A stretch of DNA of 64,000 nt from Actinomadura spongiicola (GCF_003432485.1 NZ_QVNQ01000008.1:62001-126000); one strand, 5' to 3'; positions 17,350-26,237 are shown, numbered from the stretch's first letter. A program made the numbers and translations. The notes: generated by a model not told the origin, from the letters alone.

Positions 17350-18165
17350 TTAGGCGTCCTGCTTCACGGCGGCGCGGGCGGAAGCGGTCAGGGCGGGCAG
17401 GTAGCCGAGCCGATGGCCACGCGCGGTCGGGTGGTAGGACGACTCGAACGGGATCGTGACGGCGTTGAGCCAGTCGTCGCCTGAGCACAGCTCGTGGCCG
17501 GAGAACTCGTCCCGCACGTCGGACCAGGTGAAGCCGGCGCGGCTCACGGCCTTGGCGGTCACCCCGGCCAGCGTGTCGGCGGCGTGGTTGAGGGCGGTGC
17601 GTTTGGCCTTGCTCAGCCCCACGCACACGTCGACGATCTGGTAGAGGCGGGGATAGCCGAGCACCACGACGCGGGCGGACGGCGCCCTGTCGCGGATCTT
17701 GGAGTACACCGATTCGAGCCGTCCCGGCAAAGTGTTCTTCATGTAGGTCTCGGCCTGCGCCACCCGGCTCTGGCAGGTCGAGGTCGACTTCAGCACGCAG
17801 GTCTGCATGACGTCGGCGAACCCGGCGTCGTTGCCGCCCACCGAGATGCTGACCAGCGTCGTGGACGAGCTCAGCGCGCCGAGCTGGCCGCTGATGACGG
17901 TCTCGGTCGTCGCGCCGGAGCAGGCGACGAACTTGAACGACGCGGTCTCATGCGCCGCCGCCCACAGCTTCGGATAGGCGTTGGTGCTGCGCGTGCACGA
18001 CCCGCTGGCCGGGTCGTAGCTTCCGGCCCCCGTGCCGGACGAGTAGGAGTCTCCTAGAGCGACATAGCTGGTCGCGGCCGCGGAGGCGGACGCGGGCCAG
18101 AGCAGGGATCCGGCGGCGAGTGTCGCCACACCGAAGGCGACCAGGCTGGGGCGGAGAGGGCGCAT
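17350..18165 (-). CDS. Secreted SGNH/GDSL hydrolase (lipase/esterase)
   Basis: 271 residues from ATG 18165, with GGAG five bases upstream. A signal peptide (about 1-31, ending ASASAAA) is followed by the catalytic block YVALGDSYSSG (nucleophile Ser), the oxyanion Gly and Asn in SVGGNDAGF, and the C-terminal DxxH-type block ESSYHPTARGHRLGY. Six cysteines are spaced as in Streptomyces extracellular SGNH lipases/esterases. It should hydrolyse acyl esters outside the cell. The upstream 225 bp up to the symporter gene hold its promoter and a small stem TGAGAT/ATCTCA at 18271-18288. Confidence 0.9.
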   Translation of the reverse strand: MRPLRPSLVAFGVATLAAGSLLWPASASAAATSYVALGDSYSSGTGAGSYDPASGSCTRSTNAYPKLWAAAHETASFKFVACSGATTETVISGQLGALSSSTTLVSISVGGNDAGFADVMQTCVLKSTSTCQSRVAQAETYMKNTLPGRLESVYSKIRDRAPSARVVVLGYPRLYQIVDVCVGLSKAKRTALNHAADTLAGVTAKAVSRAGFTWSDVRDEFSGHELCSGDDWLNAVTIPFESSYHPTARGHRLGYLPALTASARAAVKQDA

Positions 18166-18390
18166 CTGCACTCCGGGGCGAGGTATCGAATTGTAACGTC
18201 GGCATCATACCCTCGCGGCAATTCCCCGAAGCTTACGATCTGATCAACATCATTTGTCACTATTCGCCCTTGAGATCTGGACATCTCAGGACATTTCCGA
18301 GGCTCCTCGTGAAAGTGACCACCATTCAACGATCATTACCGATACTCTCCCCCGACGAAATTCCGTCCCGCGGCCTTCCCTGCCGCGCGG

Positions 18391-19731
18391 TCACGCCTTG
18401 CCGCCGACGGGGGCGGCGGGAACCGGGTCGGCGGTGGCGGGCTCGTCGGCCGGGGTGCCGCCCCTAAGGATCAGCATGGCGCGGTCGCGGTCGAACACGC
18501 CCTCCCATTTGCTGACGACGATGCTGGCCAGCATCTGGCCGCAGAGGCTCACGATGCCGCGCATCATCGACAGGAACCGGTCGACACCGAAGATGAGCAT
18601 GATCCCGGCGATCGGGATGACGCCCGTGGTGGAGAGGCTGGCGGCGAGCAGCACGAAGCCCGCCCCGGCGATGCCCGCGCCGCCCTTGGACGTGATGAGG
18701 AAGACCGCGAGCAGGCCGAGCTGCTGCCAGAACGACATGCCGATGTCGAAGGCCTGCGCGATGTAGAGCCCGGCGAACCCCATGTAGAGGCAGACGCCGT
18801 CGGAATTGAACGCGTACCCGGACGGGACGACCAGCCCGACGATGGGCCGGGGGCAGCCGAGCCTCTCCAGCTTCTCGATGAGCTGCGGCATGACCGCCTC
18901 GTAGTTGGCGGTGCCGAGCGTGATGAGCAGCTCGTCCTTGAAGTAGCGGTAGAGGGGGAGGATGCGGATGCCGCAGAGCCTCGCGACGGCGCCGAGCACG
19001 AGCAGGCAGAACACGATCCCGGTGGCCCAGAACAGGCCGACGAAGGCGCCGAGGCTGGTCAGCGTCTTGGTGCCGAACTTGCCGGTCGTGTAGGCCATCG
19101 CGCCGAACGCGCCGACCGGGGCCAGATACATGATCAGCCGAACGATGCCGAAGACGGCCTCGCCGACCCGCTCCACGCCGCGGGCGATGGGGGCGCCGCG
19201 CTCGCCCATCATCTTCAGGGCGATGGCGAACAGCACGGACACCAGGAGGATCTGCAGGACGTTCCCGTCCACGAAGGCGCTGACCACGCTCTCCGGGATG
19301 ATGTTGACGAGGAAGTCGTACCAGTGCTGGTTCTCCCCGTCGGCGGCGTACTCGCTCGCCTTGCCGGTGAGCTTGATCGCGTCGGGGTCGGCGTGCACGC
19401 CGTCGCCGGGGCGCAGCACGTTCATCACCACCAGGCCCATGATCAGCGCGATGGTGGTGATGATCTCGAAGTAGACCAGGGCCTTGACGCCGACGCGGCC
19501 CATGCCCGCCAGGGCGCCGGCGGAGGCGATCCCGGTGACGATCGTGCAGAAGATCACCGGGCCGACGAGCATCCGGATCAGCGAGATGAAGCCGTCGCCG
19601 AGCGGCTGCATGGACGCCCCGGCGTCCGGCGCGACCAACCCGAGCAGGGCGCCGAGCGCGAGGGCGATCAGTACCGTCAGCCAGAGCTTCGTGGTGAAGG
19701 CGGTCCGCAGTGCGGACGTGGCCCTGGACAT
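18391..19731 (-). CDS. DAACS-family dicarboxylate/amino acid:cation symporter (DctA-like)
   Basis: 446 residues from ATG 19731 (GAGGTGGAG upstream). Membrane segments follow the SLC1/GltPh pattern: the N-terminal LWLTVLIALALGALLGLVAP, helical hairpin 1 region with TLGTANYEAVMPQL, the substrate-binding block VPSGYAFNSDGVCLYMGFAGLYIAQAF and hairpin 2 ITSKGGAGIAGAGFVLLAASL. The TxxN... and SxSP-like positions fit C4-dicarboxylate carriers (SKGxAGVxGSGF type). It imports succinate, fumarate or malate using a cation gradient. Located downstream of the third structured repeat and of the IclR gene. Confidence 0.92.
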   Translation of the reverse strand: MSRATSALRTAFTTKLWLTVLIALALGALLGLVAPDAGASMQPLGDGFISLIRMLVGPVIFCTIVTGIASAGALAGMGRVGVKALVYFEIITTIALIMGLVVMNVLRPGDGVHADPDAIKLTGKASEYAADGENQHWYDFLVNIIPESVVSAFVDGNVLQILLVSVLFAIALKMMGERGAPIARGVERVGEAVFGIVRLIMYLAPVGAFGAMAYTTGKFGTKTLTSLGAFVGLFWATGIVFCLLVLGAVARLCGIRILPLYRYFKDELLITLGTANYEAVMPQLIEKLERLGCPRPIVGLVVPSGYAFNSDGVCLYMGFAGLYIAQAFDIGMSFWQQLGLLAVFLITSKGGAGIAGAGFVLLAASLSTTGVIPIAGIMLIFGVDRFLSMMRGIVSLCGQMLASIVVSKWEGVFDRDRAMLILRGGTPADEPATADPVPAAPVGGKA

Positions 19732-19883
19732 CGCTCCACCTCTGTTCGTCAGTCGCACAAGTGTACGCCGGTTAGAAGGCGAGTGTGACCGACGGGCAGA
19801 TCGAGGTCAAGAGTCCGACGAGCCAGAGCCGTCAGGCTTGGTCTCGTCGAAGAACTACGCCGAGGGCCTGTTTCGACGTGCCC

Positions 19884-20027
19884 TCAGCCCGCACGCGAAC
19901 GCGTAACTGCCCGACGCAGCGAAGCCGAAGGCGAGCGAAACCGGGCAGATCGCGAAGCGATGCGCGTTCGCCCCAGGAACGGTCACGTAGCGAGCCGCCA
20001 GGCGAGCGAAGTGGGCCGGTCCTGCCC
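19884..20027. repeat. Structured intergenic repeat, copy 3
   Basis: Third copy, 14 kb away. Stems: 19895-19903 with 19963-19971 (GCGAACGCG), CTGCCCG at 19907-19913 with CGGGCAG, ATCGC-GAA-GCGAT, and CAGGAACGG (19974-19982) with 20016-20024 (one mismatch). It ends three bases from the stop codon of the leftward IclR gene, the same position and orientation as copy 2 has relative to the permease gene. Confidence 0.85.
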
Positions 20028-20804
20028 CTAGCTCGACGGGACGAAGTCGATGTCCCGGGAGATGGCGTCGGCCGCCTGGACGACCAGCGGGACGAAGCGC
20101 TCGTACAGGTCGGCGACCGAGACGCGGCCCGCGTTGGCCGACACGTTGATGGCGGCGATCACGGCGCCCGACCCGTCCCGGACCGGCGCCGCGGCCGAGC
20201 GGACCCCCTCCTCGCGTTCGCCGTCCACCACCGCGTAACCCTGTTCGCGGACGCGGTCGAGCTCCGCCGCCAGCGCGGCCGGGTCGGTGATGGTGTGCGG
20301 GGTGAGCTGGTCGAGCCGCATCGTGCGGACGCGGTCGCGCAGCCGGTCCGGGGGCAGCGCGGCCAGCAGGACCCGCCCCATGGACGTCGGGTGGGCCGGC
20401 AGCCGCGAACCCACGTTCAGCACGATCGACATGCTGCGCTTGGCGGGCACGCGGGCGACGTAGACGATCTCCTCGCCGTCCAGGGTGGCCGCCGAGCACG
20501 ACTCCCGCGCCTCCTCCGCCAGCCGGCGCATGTGCGGCTGGGCGCGCTCCCAGATCGGCAGCGAGGCGAGGTATCCGTAGCCGAGGCGCAGGACGCGCGG
20601 CAGGAGCCGGAACCGGCGGTCGTCCACCTCCGCGAACCCGAGCCGGACGCAGGTCAGCAGGATGCGCCGGGCGGTCGCCCGGGACAGGCCGGTGAGCTCC
20701 GCCGCCTCGCTCACGGTCAGCGTCGGATGGTCCGCCGAGAAGGCCTCCAGCACGCGGAACGCCTTCTCGACCGAGTCGATCACATCCGGGTCCTGCCTTG
20801 ACAT
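20028..20804 (-). CDS. IclR-family transcriptional regulator
   Basis: 258 residues from ATG 20804. The N-terminal winged helix (about 8-75) has SVEKAFRVLEAFS and VSEAAELTGLSRATARRILLTC; the effector-binding domain has ARVPAKRSMSIVLNVGSRLPAHPTSMGRVLLA and the C-terminal GSGAVIAAINVSANAGR. This is the PcaR/CatR-like branch, which usually controls aromatic or beta-ketoadipate catabolism. It is divergent from two small enzyme genes and reads toward the dicarboxylate symporter, so control of uptake and breakdown of an aromatic or organic acid is a reasonable inference. Confidence 0.9.
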   Translation of the reverse strand: MSRQDPDVIDSVEKAFRVLEAFSADHPTLTVSEAAELTGLSRATARRILLTCVRLGFAEVDDRRFRLLPRVLRLGYGYLASLPIWERAQPHMRRLAEEARESCSAATLDGEEIVYVARVPAKRSMSIVLNVGSRLPAHPTSMGRVLLAALPPDRLRDRVRTMRLDQLTPHTITDPAALAAELDRVREQGYAVVDGEREEGVRSAAAPVRDGSGAVIAAINVSANAGRVSVADLYERFVPLVVQAADAISRDIDFVPSS

Positions 20805-20829
20805 TCCTGAACTCCCGACTCCAATGTTA

Positions 20830-20859
20830 TCTACCGACGCACGAACGTTCGTCAGTAGA
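20830..20859. promoter_or_regulatory. Nested palindromes, likely IclR operator
   Basis: A perfect 12-bp palindrome ACGAACGTTCGT (20841-20852) lies within an imperfect outer dyad TCTACCGAC ... GTCAGTAGA (20830-20859, eight of nine matched). It is 26 bp upstream of the IclR start and 86 bp upstream of the divergent gene. Confidence 0.6.
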
Positions 20860-20944
20860 ACGGATTCCGTGGACAACCCTAGTCTCCGGCATCCGGAACG
20901 GTCCCCGGGATCCGGGGACCCGCCGAGCGAGGGAAGGCCCGACC

Positions 20945-21640
20945 GTGCCCGAAGACGAGCCCGAAGACGAGCCGCTGGGCGGGACCGAGGGTCTGCTCTA
21001 CGTCCTGTCCCAGCCGCGGATCGGCGACGAGGCCGCGTTCCACGACTGGTACGACGACGAGCACGGCCCCGCGCGGCTCGCCCTGCCGGGCGTCCACCGG
21101 GGTCACCGGTACCGCGCCGTCGACGGCCAGGCCCCGTCCTGGCTCGCATGGTACGACCTTGACCTGGGCGTTCTCCAGACTCCCGGGTACCGGCGGCTGC
21201 GCGAGCGGCGCAGCGCGCGGGAGACCGCCGTCATGTCCGCGCTGGAGGTCCTCGACCGCCGGATCTACGAGCTGGTGGACGACCACGGCACGCCCGCCGC
21301 CACGCCGCCCCCGCTCGTGCTGGCCCGCGGGATGACCGTCGAGCCCGCGCGGGAGTCCGGGTTCCACTCCTGGTACACCGAGGAGCACATCCCTGCCCTG
21401 CACGCGCTGCCCGGCTGGCGCCGGACCCGGCGGTACGCTCTCGTCGACGGCGACGCGCCCCGCTTCCTCGCCCTCCACGAGATCGACGACCCGGGCGTCT
21501 TCGACGGCGACGCCTACCGGGCCGCCACGAACACGCCGTGGCGAACCGAGGTCATGCGCACCGTCACGGCCGAGGAACGCCGCGCCTTCGCCTACCACAA
21601 CAGCTTCCGGACCGGCGGCGCCCCCGCCGGCGCCCGCTGA
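20945..21640 (+). CDS. Duplicated dimeric alpha-beta barrel protein (EthD-like)
   Basis: 231 residues from GTG 20945, with GAGGGAAGG upstream. Two tandem ferredoxin-like halves share the motif (F)HDWYDDEHGPARLALPGVHRG (about residues 32-50) and FHSWYTEEHIPALHALPGWRR (about 135-155), each followed by a 'tyrosine-rich strand then FLALHEI/WLAWYDL'. This is the EthD/DUF-type stress-responsive barrel fold, fused head to tail. Such proteins are accessory enzymes in aromatic or polyketide metabolism. It is followed 27 bp later by a carboxymuconolactone-decarboxylase-like gene, probably in one operon under IclR control. Confidence 0.75.
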   Translation: MPEDEPEDEPLGGTEGLLYVLSQPRIGDEAAFHDWYDDEHGPARLALPGVHRGHRYRAVDGQAPSWLAWYDLDLGVLQTPGYRRLRERRSARETAVMSALEVLDRRIYELVDDHGTPAATPPPLVLARGMTVEPARESGFHSWYTEEHIPALHALPGWRRTRRYALVDGDAPRFLALHEIDDPGVFDGDAYRAATNTPWRTEVMRTVTAEERRAFAYHNSFRTGGAPAGAR

Positions 21641-21667
21641 CCGACCACCTTCTCTCGGGGGAGACAC

Positions 21668-22231
21668 ATGCCTGCCCGCGTCGACGCGTTCCGGCCCGCC
21701 GACCTGACCGCCGAACAGCGCGCGCTGTACGACCGGCTCCTCGACAGCGCCCGCGCGACCACGAACCGCCCGTTCCCGATCGCCGACGAGGAGGGACGGC
21801 TGCGCGGCCCGTTCAACGGGATGCTGCTCAGCCCGGAACTCGGCAACGCGTTGCAGGAGCTCGGCACCGCCGTCCGCTTCGGGACGGGCTTCACCCAGAG
21901 ACAGAAGGAGCTGGCGATCCTCGCGGTCGCGGCGCACGAACGCTCCGAGTACGAGTGGGCCGTCCACAGCCACGCGGCGCTGCACGCCGGGATCACCGAG
22001 GACCAGCTCGCCGCGATCCGCGCGGGCGCCGACTGCGGCCTCGACGACCCGGTGGAGATCACCGTCCTCGCCACGGCCCGGGAACTGGCCGCCAGCGGCG
22101 ACCTCACCGACGACGGCTTCACCGCGGCGACCGACGTCCTCGGCCTCGCCCGCCTGTACGAGCTGGTGACGCTCGTCGGCTACTACCGGCTCGTCGCGGA
22201 CCAGCTCCGCGTCCTCCGCGTCACCGACTGA
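21668..22231 (+). CDS. Carboxymuconolactone-decarboxylase-family protein
   Basis: 187 residues, ATG with TCTCGGGGGAGA upstream. The central AhpD/CMD motif reads TQRQKELAILAVAAHERSEYEW followed by HSHAALHAGI; the catalytic Glu/His positions of the decarboxylase branch are present, while the CxxC of the peroxidase branch (AhpD) is absent. It is therefore more like 4-carboxymuconolactone decarboxylase relatives than an alkyl hydroperoxidase. Part of the short cluster opposite the IclR regulator. Confidence 0.85.
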   Translation: MPARVDAFRPADLTAEQRALYDRLLDSARATTNRPFPIADEEGRLRGPFNGMLLSPELGNALQELGTAVRFGTGFTQRQKELAILAVAAHERSEYEWAVHSHAALHAGITEDQLAAIRAGADCGLDDPVEITVLATARELAASGDLTDDGFTAATDVLGLARLYELVTLVGYYRLVADQLRVLRVTD

Positions 22232-22249
22232 ACGGCTACCATCTGCGCA

Positions 22250-22723
22250 ATGAGGATCCGGTTCGCCGCCGCGGCGGCGCGAGCCTGGAGGCGGCTCGGC
22301 GGGCGGACGCAGTGGCGCCTCGCCCGGCTCCGGCACCGGACCTTCCTGGTGTACGCGGGCGGGATCGTCCGCGACGACGACGGCCGGATCCTGCTGCTAC
22401 GGCACCGGCTCTGGCCCGCGTACCGGGCGTGGGGCCTGCCCGGCGGCTACGTCGAGGCCGGTGAGCGGCTGGAGGACGGCGTCGCCCGGGAGGTGCGGGA
22501 GGAGACGTCCCTGGAGGTGAAGGTCGGCGGCCCCCCGGCGGCGGTCGCCAGCGGTTTCCGGCACCGGATCGAGACGTACTACGAGGCCCGCGTGACCGGC
22601 GGGCGCCTCGACCTGGACGCGGCGGAGATCCTCGAAGCCCGCTGGTACGCGCTGGACGACCTGCCGGACGAGATGTCCCCGCGCCTGCGAGCGCTGATCC
22701 TCTCCCTGACGCCCCCGTCCTGA
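22250..22723 (+). CDS. NUDIX hydrolase
   Basis: 157 residues. The Nudix box is complete: GGYVEAGERLEDGVAREVRE then ETSLEV, matching G-x5-E-x7-REUxEE-xGU apart from the Gly position (Ser here). The N-terminal 30 residues are Arg/Ala-rich (AWRRLGGRTQWRLARLRHR). It hydrolyses a nucleoside diphosphate linked to some other group; the substrate is not predictable. Begins 18 bp after the previous stop and may be co-transcribed. Confidence 0.88.
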   Translation: MRIRFAAAAARAWRRLGGRTQWRLARLRHRTFLVYAGGIVRDDDGRILLLRHRLWPAYRAWGLPGGYVEAGERLEDGVAREVREETSLEVKVGGPPAAVASGFRHRIETYYEARVTGGRLDLDAAEILEARWYALDDLPDEMSPRLRALILSLTPPS

Positions 22724-22756
22724 CCTCCGCCCCGCCCGCCGGGACGGACGATCGCG

Positions 22757-23389
22757 TTACGGCTGCTCTCCCGGCACCGGCTCCGAGGGTTCCCCACCGG
22801 GCTCGGTGTCGGACGGCGGCTCCCCGGGCCCCGGCGGCTCCTCGCTCGGAGGTGACGGCGGTTCCGTGCGCGTGTCTCCGTCGGACGGCGCCTCACCAGG
22901 CGACGAGGGATCCGGAACCTCGTCCGGCGGGGAACTCGGCGGCTCGCTCGGCAGGGGGCTCGGCTCCTCACTCGGCGGCTCGCTCGGCGACGGCCAGTAC
23001 ATCCAGGGCTCACAGTCGATGCCGTCACGGTCACGGTCGAGGTACCAGTAGTACTCGGGGTCCACGCCCCTGACGTAGGGGCCGTAGCCGCGAGCGTTGG
23101 CCTGCGCGCACGTGGCAAAGCGCGGGTCGAGACCGTCCTCCGGGCGGGGGTCCGGAGACTCCTCCCCGGGCTGAGGCGGAGGTGGCGTCCGCGGCGGAGG
23201 TGGCGGCGTCGGCGGAGCCGAGGTGGGCGGCACGGTCGTCCCCGGTCGCCCGGCCTGTTCAGGTTCGTCCGAACCCGTTCCGCACGAGACGAGCGCTCCG
23301 AGCAGGACGGCCACGGCCAGAACGGCGAGGACCGCCGTAAACCAGCGGTGTGCGACACGGTCGGCAAGAGAACGGGATGGTTCCGGCAT
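22757..23389 (-). CDS. Excalibur-domain lipoprotein
   Basis: 210 residues. A basic N-terminus and hydrophobic stretch (about 17-35) end in the lipobox LVSC (Cys36), so it is probably a lipoprotein. A Pro/Thr-rich spacer leads to the excalibur calcium-binding domain (about 90-128) with FATCAQANARGYGPYVRG and the calcium loop DRDRDGIDCE. The C-terminal 80 residues are Pro/Ser/Glu low complexity and likely cross the wall. Such domains occur at the actinobacterial cell surface, sometimes next to nucleases; here no enzyme domain is attached. Confidence 0.88.
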   Translation of the reverse strand: MPEPSRSLADRVAHRWFTAVLAVLAVAVLLGALVSCGTGSDEPEQAGRPGTTVPPTSAPPTPPPPPRTPPPPQPGEESPDPRPEDGLDPRFATCAQANARGYGPYVRGVDPEYYWYLDRDRDGIDCEPWMYWPSPSEPPSEEPSPLPSEPPSSPPDEVPDPSSPGEAPSDGDTRTEPPSPPSEEPPGPGEPPSDTEPGGEPSEPVPGEQP

Positions 23390-23543
23390 GGTACGTGGCT
23401 CCCTCGTGGAACCCGCCGCACCATGACACCCAGTTCACAGCAAACCTTCGGATACCAACAGAAGGAACACGTCTCCCGGAGGCGAATATCTCGCCAAATG
23501 CCGCACTTGACCTGAAGATGAGTTGAGGTTCCATGCTGGGGCC

Positions 23544-23945
23544 ATGTTCCTCACCGACATCGAGCGCGACTACCTCGCCACCCAACGCCTGGCCCGGCTC
23601 GCCACGGTCGGCCCGAAGGGCGACCCGCAGAACAACCCGGTCGGGTACACCTACAACGCCGACATCGGCGCCTTCGACATCCGGGGCTGGAACCTCACGA
23701 AGTCCCGCAAGTACCGCAACATCGCCGGCAACGAGCAGGTGGCCCTCGTCATCGACGACCTGGCCTCGGTCCAGCCCTGGCACGTCCGCGGCATCGAGAT
23801 CCGCGGCCGCGCCGAGACGCTCGTGGAGGACCCCGGGCCGGGCTCCCCGTTCGGCCCGGACCTGATCCGCGTCCACCCGCACACCATCTTCACCTGGGGT
23901 CTCGACCCCGCCGTCGAGGGCATGAGCAAGCGCACCGCCGCCTGA
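23544..23945 (+). CDS. PPOX-class F420-dependent oxidoreductase
   Basis: 133 residues from ATG 23544. The signature RLARLATVGPKGDPQNNPVGY, followed by FDIRGWNLTKSRKYRNIAGNEQVALVIDDL and VRGIEIRGRAE, is diagnostic for the F420-binding split-barrel group related to mycobacterial Rv2074-type proteins. It ends with the family-typical RVHPHTIFTWGLD. It should bind F420 or FMN and reduce a small molecule. Convergent with the DUF574 methyltransferase gene, 18 bp apart. Confidence 0.9.
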   Translation: MFLTDIERDYLATQRLARLATVGPKGDPQNNPVGYTYNADIGAFDIRGWNLTKSRKYRNIAGNEQVALVIDDLASVQPWHVRGIEIRGRAETLVEDPGPGSPFGPDLIRVHPHTIFTWGLDPAVEGMSKRTAA

Positions 23946-23963
23946 CCTCCCGGCCCCGGACGG

Positions 23964-24842
23964 TCAGGACTTGCGGCCCACGCCCGCGTAGGCCGGGATC
24001 CGGCCGCCGTACCCGGGAGCCTCCTCGACCGGCGCGCCGCGCCGTTCGTCGAGTCGCACCACGGTGGAGCCGTCCGGGGCCGGCTGGTCGGGGCGCCAGT
24101 CGGTCAGCCACGACAGCCCCGGACTCACCAGGTCGTACCCCTTGAACAGTTCCTGGATCCGCTCGTGCGACCGCAGGTGGACGGGGCTGGCGGTGCGGCG
24201 GTAGACCTCCTTGGCCCGCTCGGTCTCCTCCGGGACGGCCTTCTCCAGCAGGTCCCCGGTCAGATGCGAGACGACCAGGTGACTTCCCGGGGCGGTGGCG
24301 TCGCGGTACCGCGCGACGAGGCTCGGGGGATCGTCGGAGTCGGCGACGAAATGCAGGATCGACACCATCATCACCGCGATCGGACGGTCGAAGTCCAGGA
24401 GCGCCCGGGTCGTCTCGTGACGCAGGACGGCGTCCGGACATCGCAGATCCCCCTCGACGACGCCGACCTGGCGCGGGTTCCGGATCAGCGCGCGGCCGTG
24501 CGCGCAGACCGTCGGGTCCCAGTCGACGTAGACGACACGGGCGTCCGGGTTTACCGACAACGCCACCTCGTGCACATTGCTCTGGGTGGGGAGCCCCGCG
24601 CCGATGTCGAGGAACTGCGTGACTCCCGCCTCCCCCACCAGATACCGGACGGCGCGCATGAGAAACGCCCGGTTGGCGCGCGCCCCGATCCGCGATCCCG
24701 GCATCGCCGCGATGACCTTCTCCGCGGCCTCCCGGTCGGCGGCGTAGTTGTCCTTTCCGCCCAGGTAGTAGTCGTACATCCGGGCGACGTTGGGGACCGC
24801 GGTGTCGACGCCCGACGGCGGAGTGGGCCCTGCTTCCCCCAT
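23964..24842 (-). CDS. SAM-dependent methyltransferase, DUF574 family
   Basis: 292 residues, GAAAGG eight bases upstream of the ATG. The opening NVARMYDYYLGGKDNYAADREAA and the SAM-binding block FLDIGAGLPTQSNVHEVA with VVYVDWDP are the signature of the actinobacterial DUF574 (methyltransf_19) family. The acidic strand end PDAVL and the VSILHFV stretch complete the Rossmann fold. The target is unknown; many copies occur per actinomycete genome, often next to ATP-binding RsbW-like or XRE/DUF397 genes, as here. Confidence 0.92.
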   Translation of the reverse strand: MGEAGPTPPSGVDTAVPNVARMYDYYLGGKDNYAADREAAEKVIAAMPGSRIGARANRAFLMRAVRYLVGEAGVTQFLDIGAGLPTQSNVHEVALSVNPDARVVYVDWDPTVCAHGRALIRNPRQVGVVEGDLRCPDAVLRHETTRALLDFDRPIAVMMVSILHFVADSDDPPSLVARYRDATAPGSHLVVSHLTGDLLEKAVPEETERAKEVYRRTASPVHLRSHERIQELFKGYDLVSPGLSWLTDWRPDQPAPDGSTVVRLDERRGAPVEEAPGYGGRIPAYAGVGRKS

Positions 24843-24943
24843 GGCCGAGACCTTTCGTCCGAACTGGTCGACCGACAGAAATCAACACATCATGACAGAG
24901 ATGGTAAAGCGGTGACACGGCCGTTTCCGGATGCGGCCGACCC

Positions 24944-25522
24944 CTACCGGCTCGCCCGGCGGTTCGTGTACTCGCGGACGAGGACGTCGACCGGCAGGGA
25001 CGGCCAGCGGCTGAGCGCCCCGGTGTGCCGGTCGACGATCAGCAGTGGGGCGGGGTCGTCGTGGGGGCCGTCGGCGGCGCGGGCGATGAACCCGTCCGCG
25101 AACTCCTCGATGATCACCGGGACGGGCACGGCGCCGCGACCGAAGTGGGCGTCGGCGCGGCGCCACGCCTCGGCGCGGTCGACGGTCCCCGGGTGGACGG
25201 TGTAGGCGGCAAGAACGTCGGCGACGCCGTGCAGAGTGCGGCAGTGGCGGGTGCCGCAGCCGCGGCAGACCTGTCCCCCGTGCGGGTCGTCGCCGGGCCG
25301 GTGCGCGGAGAGCACGCAGGTGAGCGCGGCCGTGCCGGCGAGCACGAGACGCCGGGACCCGGCGACGAACTCGCGGCTGTAGGGGTCGAGGTCTCCGGTT
25401 CGGGCGAGTGCCGCTTCGATGGCGTGGACGTCGGCGCGCATCGCGGCGGTCATGGCGGCGTGGACGCGTCGGTGGACCTGATGGTGGACCTGCTGGTGCG
25501 TCCAGGCGGCGGGTTCGCTCAC
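24944..25522 (-). CDS. Uncharacterised actinobacterial protein with a Cys/His cluster
   Basis: 192 residues. The N-terminal half is Ala/Arg/His-rich and helical. The middle holds VCRGCGTRHCRTLHG, a compact C-x2-C-x4-C-type cluster that may bind zinc. A conserved-looking stretch VHPGTVDRAEAWRRADAHFG follows. Its start overlaps the stop of the ATP-binding gene (ATGA), so the two are coupled and likely work together. I do not recognise a named family. Confidence 0.7.
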   Translation of the reverse strand: MSEPAAWTHQQVHHQVHRRVHAAMTAAMRADVHAIEAALARTGDLDPYSREFVAGSRRLVLAGTAALTCVLSAHRPGDDPHGGQVCRGCGTRHCRTLHGVADVLAAYTVHPGTVDRAEAWRRADAHFGRGAVPVPVIIEEFADGFIARAADGPHDDPAPLLIVDRHTGALSRWPSLPVDVLVREYTNRRASR

Positions 25523-25944
25523 GCGGCCCAGCTCCCCGCGAAGACGGCGGTGACGGTGCGGCCCTGGTCGTTGCCGTACCAGCCCCAGCTCGCCGCGGTG
25601 TGGGAGACGGTGCGCAACCCGCGCCCGGACTCAGCGAGCTCGGCGGCGTCGAGCACGGCGGGCTCGCCGGGCCCGCCCTGGTCGGCCACCGACACGGCGA
25701 CGCGTCCGCCGTCCCTGACGATCTCGACGACGAAGAAGCCGCCGTCCTGCCCGGACTTGGTGTGGCACAGGGCGTTGACGACGAGTTCGTCGGCGGCGAG
25801 CAGCACGTCGTCGAGGTAGGGACAGTCGGCCAGCAGGCAGCCGACGAACCGGCGGACGGCACGGGCCTGCTCGACCACGCCGGGGAAGGACCGCCGCCAG
25901 CACAGCGGCGCGGACTGCGTTGCCGGATGCATCGTCAGGGACAT
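25519..25944 (-). CDS. ATP-binding protein, RsbW/anti-sigma-kinase-like
   Basis: 141 residues from ATG 25944, with GAGGTG six bases upstream; a longer frame starting at 26109 has no comparable site. The GHKL/HATPase fold shows the N-box LLAADELVVNALCHT, the G1 box VADQGGPGEP and a later GRGLRTV. Short stand-alone GHKL proteins of this type are serine kinases or anti-sigma-like switches in actinomycetes. First gene of the coupled pair with the downstream Cys/His protein. Confidence 0.88.
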   Translation of the reverse strand: MSLTMHPATQSAPLCWRRSFPGVVEQARAVRRFVGCLLADCPYLDDVLLAADELVVNALCHTKSGQDGGFFVVEIVRDGGRVAVSVADQGGPGEPAVLDAAELAESGRGLRTVSHTAASWGWYGNDQGRTVTAVFAGSWAA

Positions 25945-26237
25945 CAGAACACCTCGGGTCGTGACGGACATCTGTTGCGGATCGTTCGGGTCACCCCAGG
26001 TCCGCGCATCGATCGTCACAGGATGTTGCCTCCCGTGCACGAAGAATTCGCACACCTGGGCCCCGGCCGGAGGATTGGTACGGACGGCCGTCAGACTCTC
26101 GAATTTCACCTGTACAAATTTCGTCCTCCCGAATGGCGCAGGTCCTCTTATCTCCCCTATTCACCGACCGCGGCCAGATTCGGGGAGTACGCGGAGAGAA
26201 TGCTGCCGACCCACGTCGAAACGGATCGGGCGGGAGC

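Noticed and set aside
22806..23051. Plus-strand repetitive SxGGSLG-type frame
   Set aside because: It is the antisense of the Pro/Ser/Glu tail of the excalibur gene.
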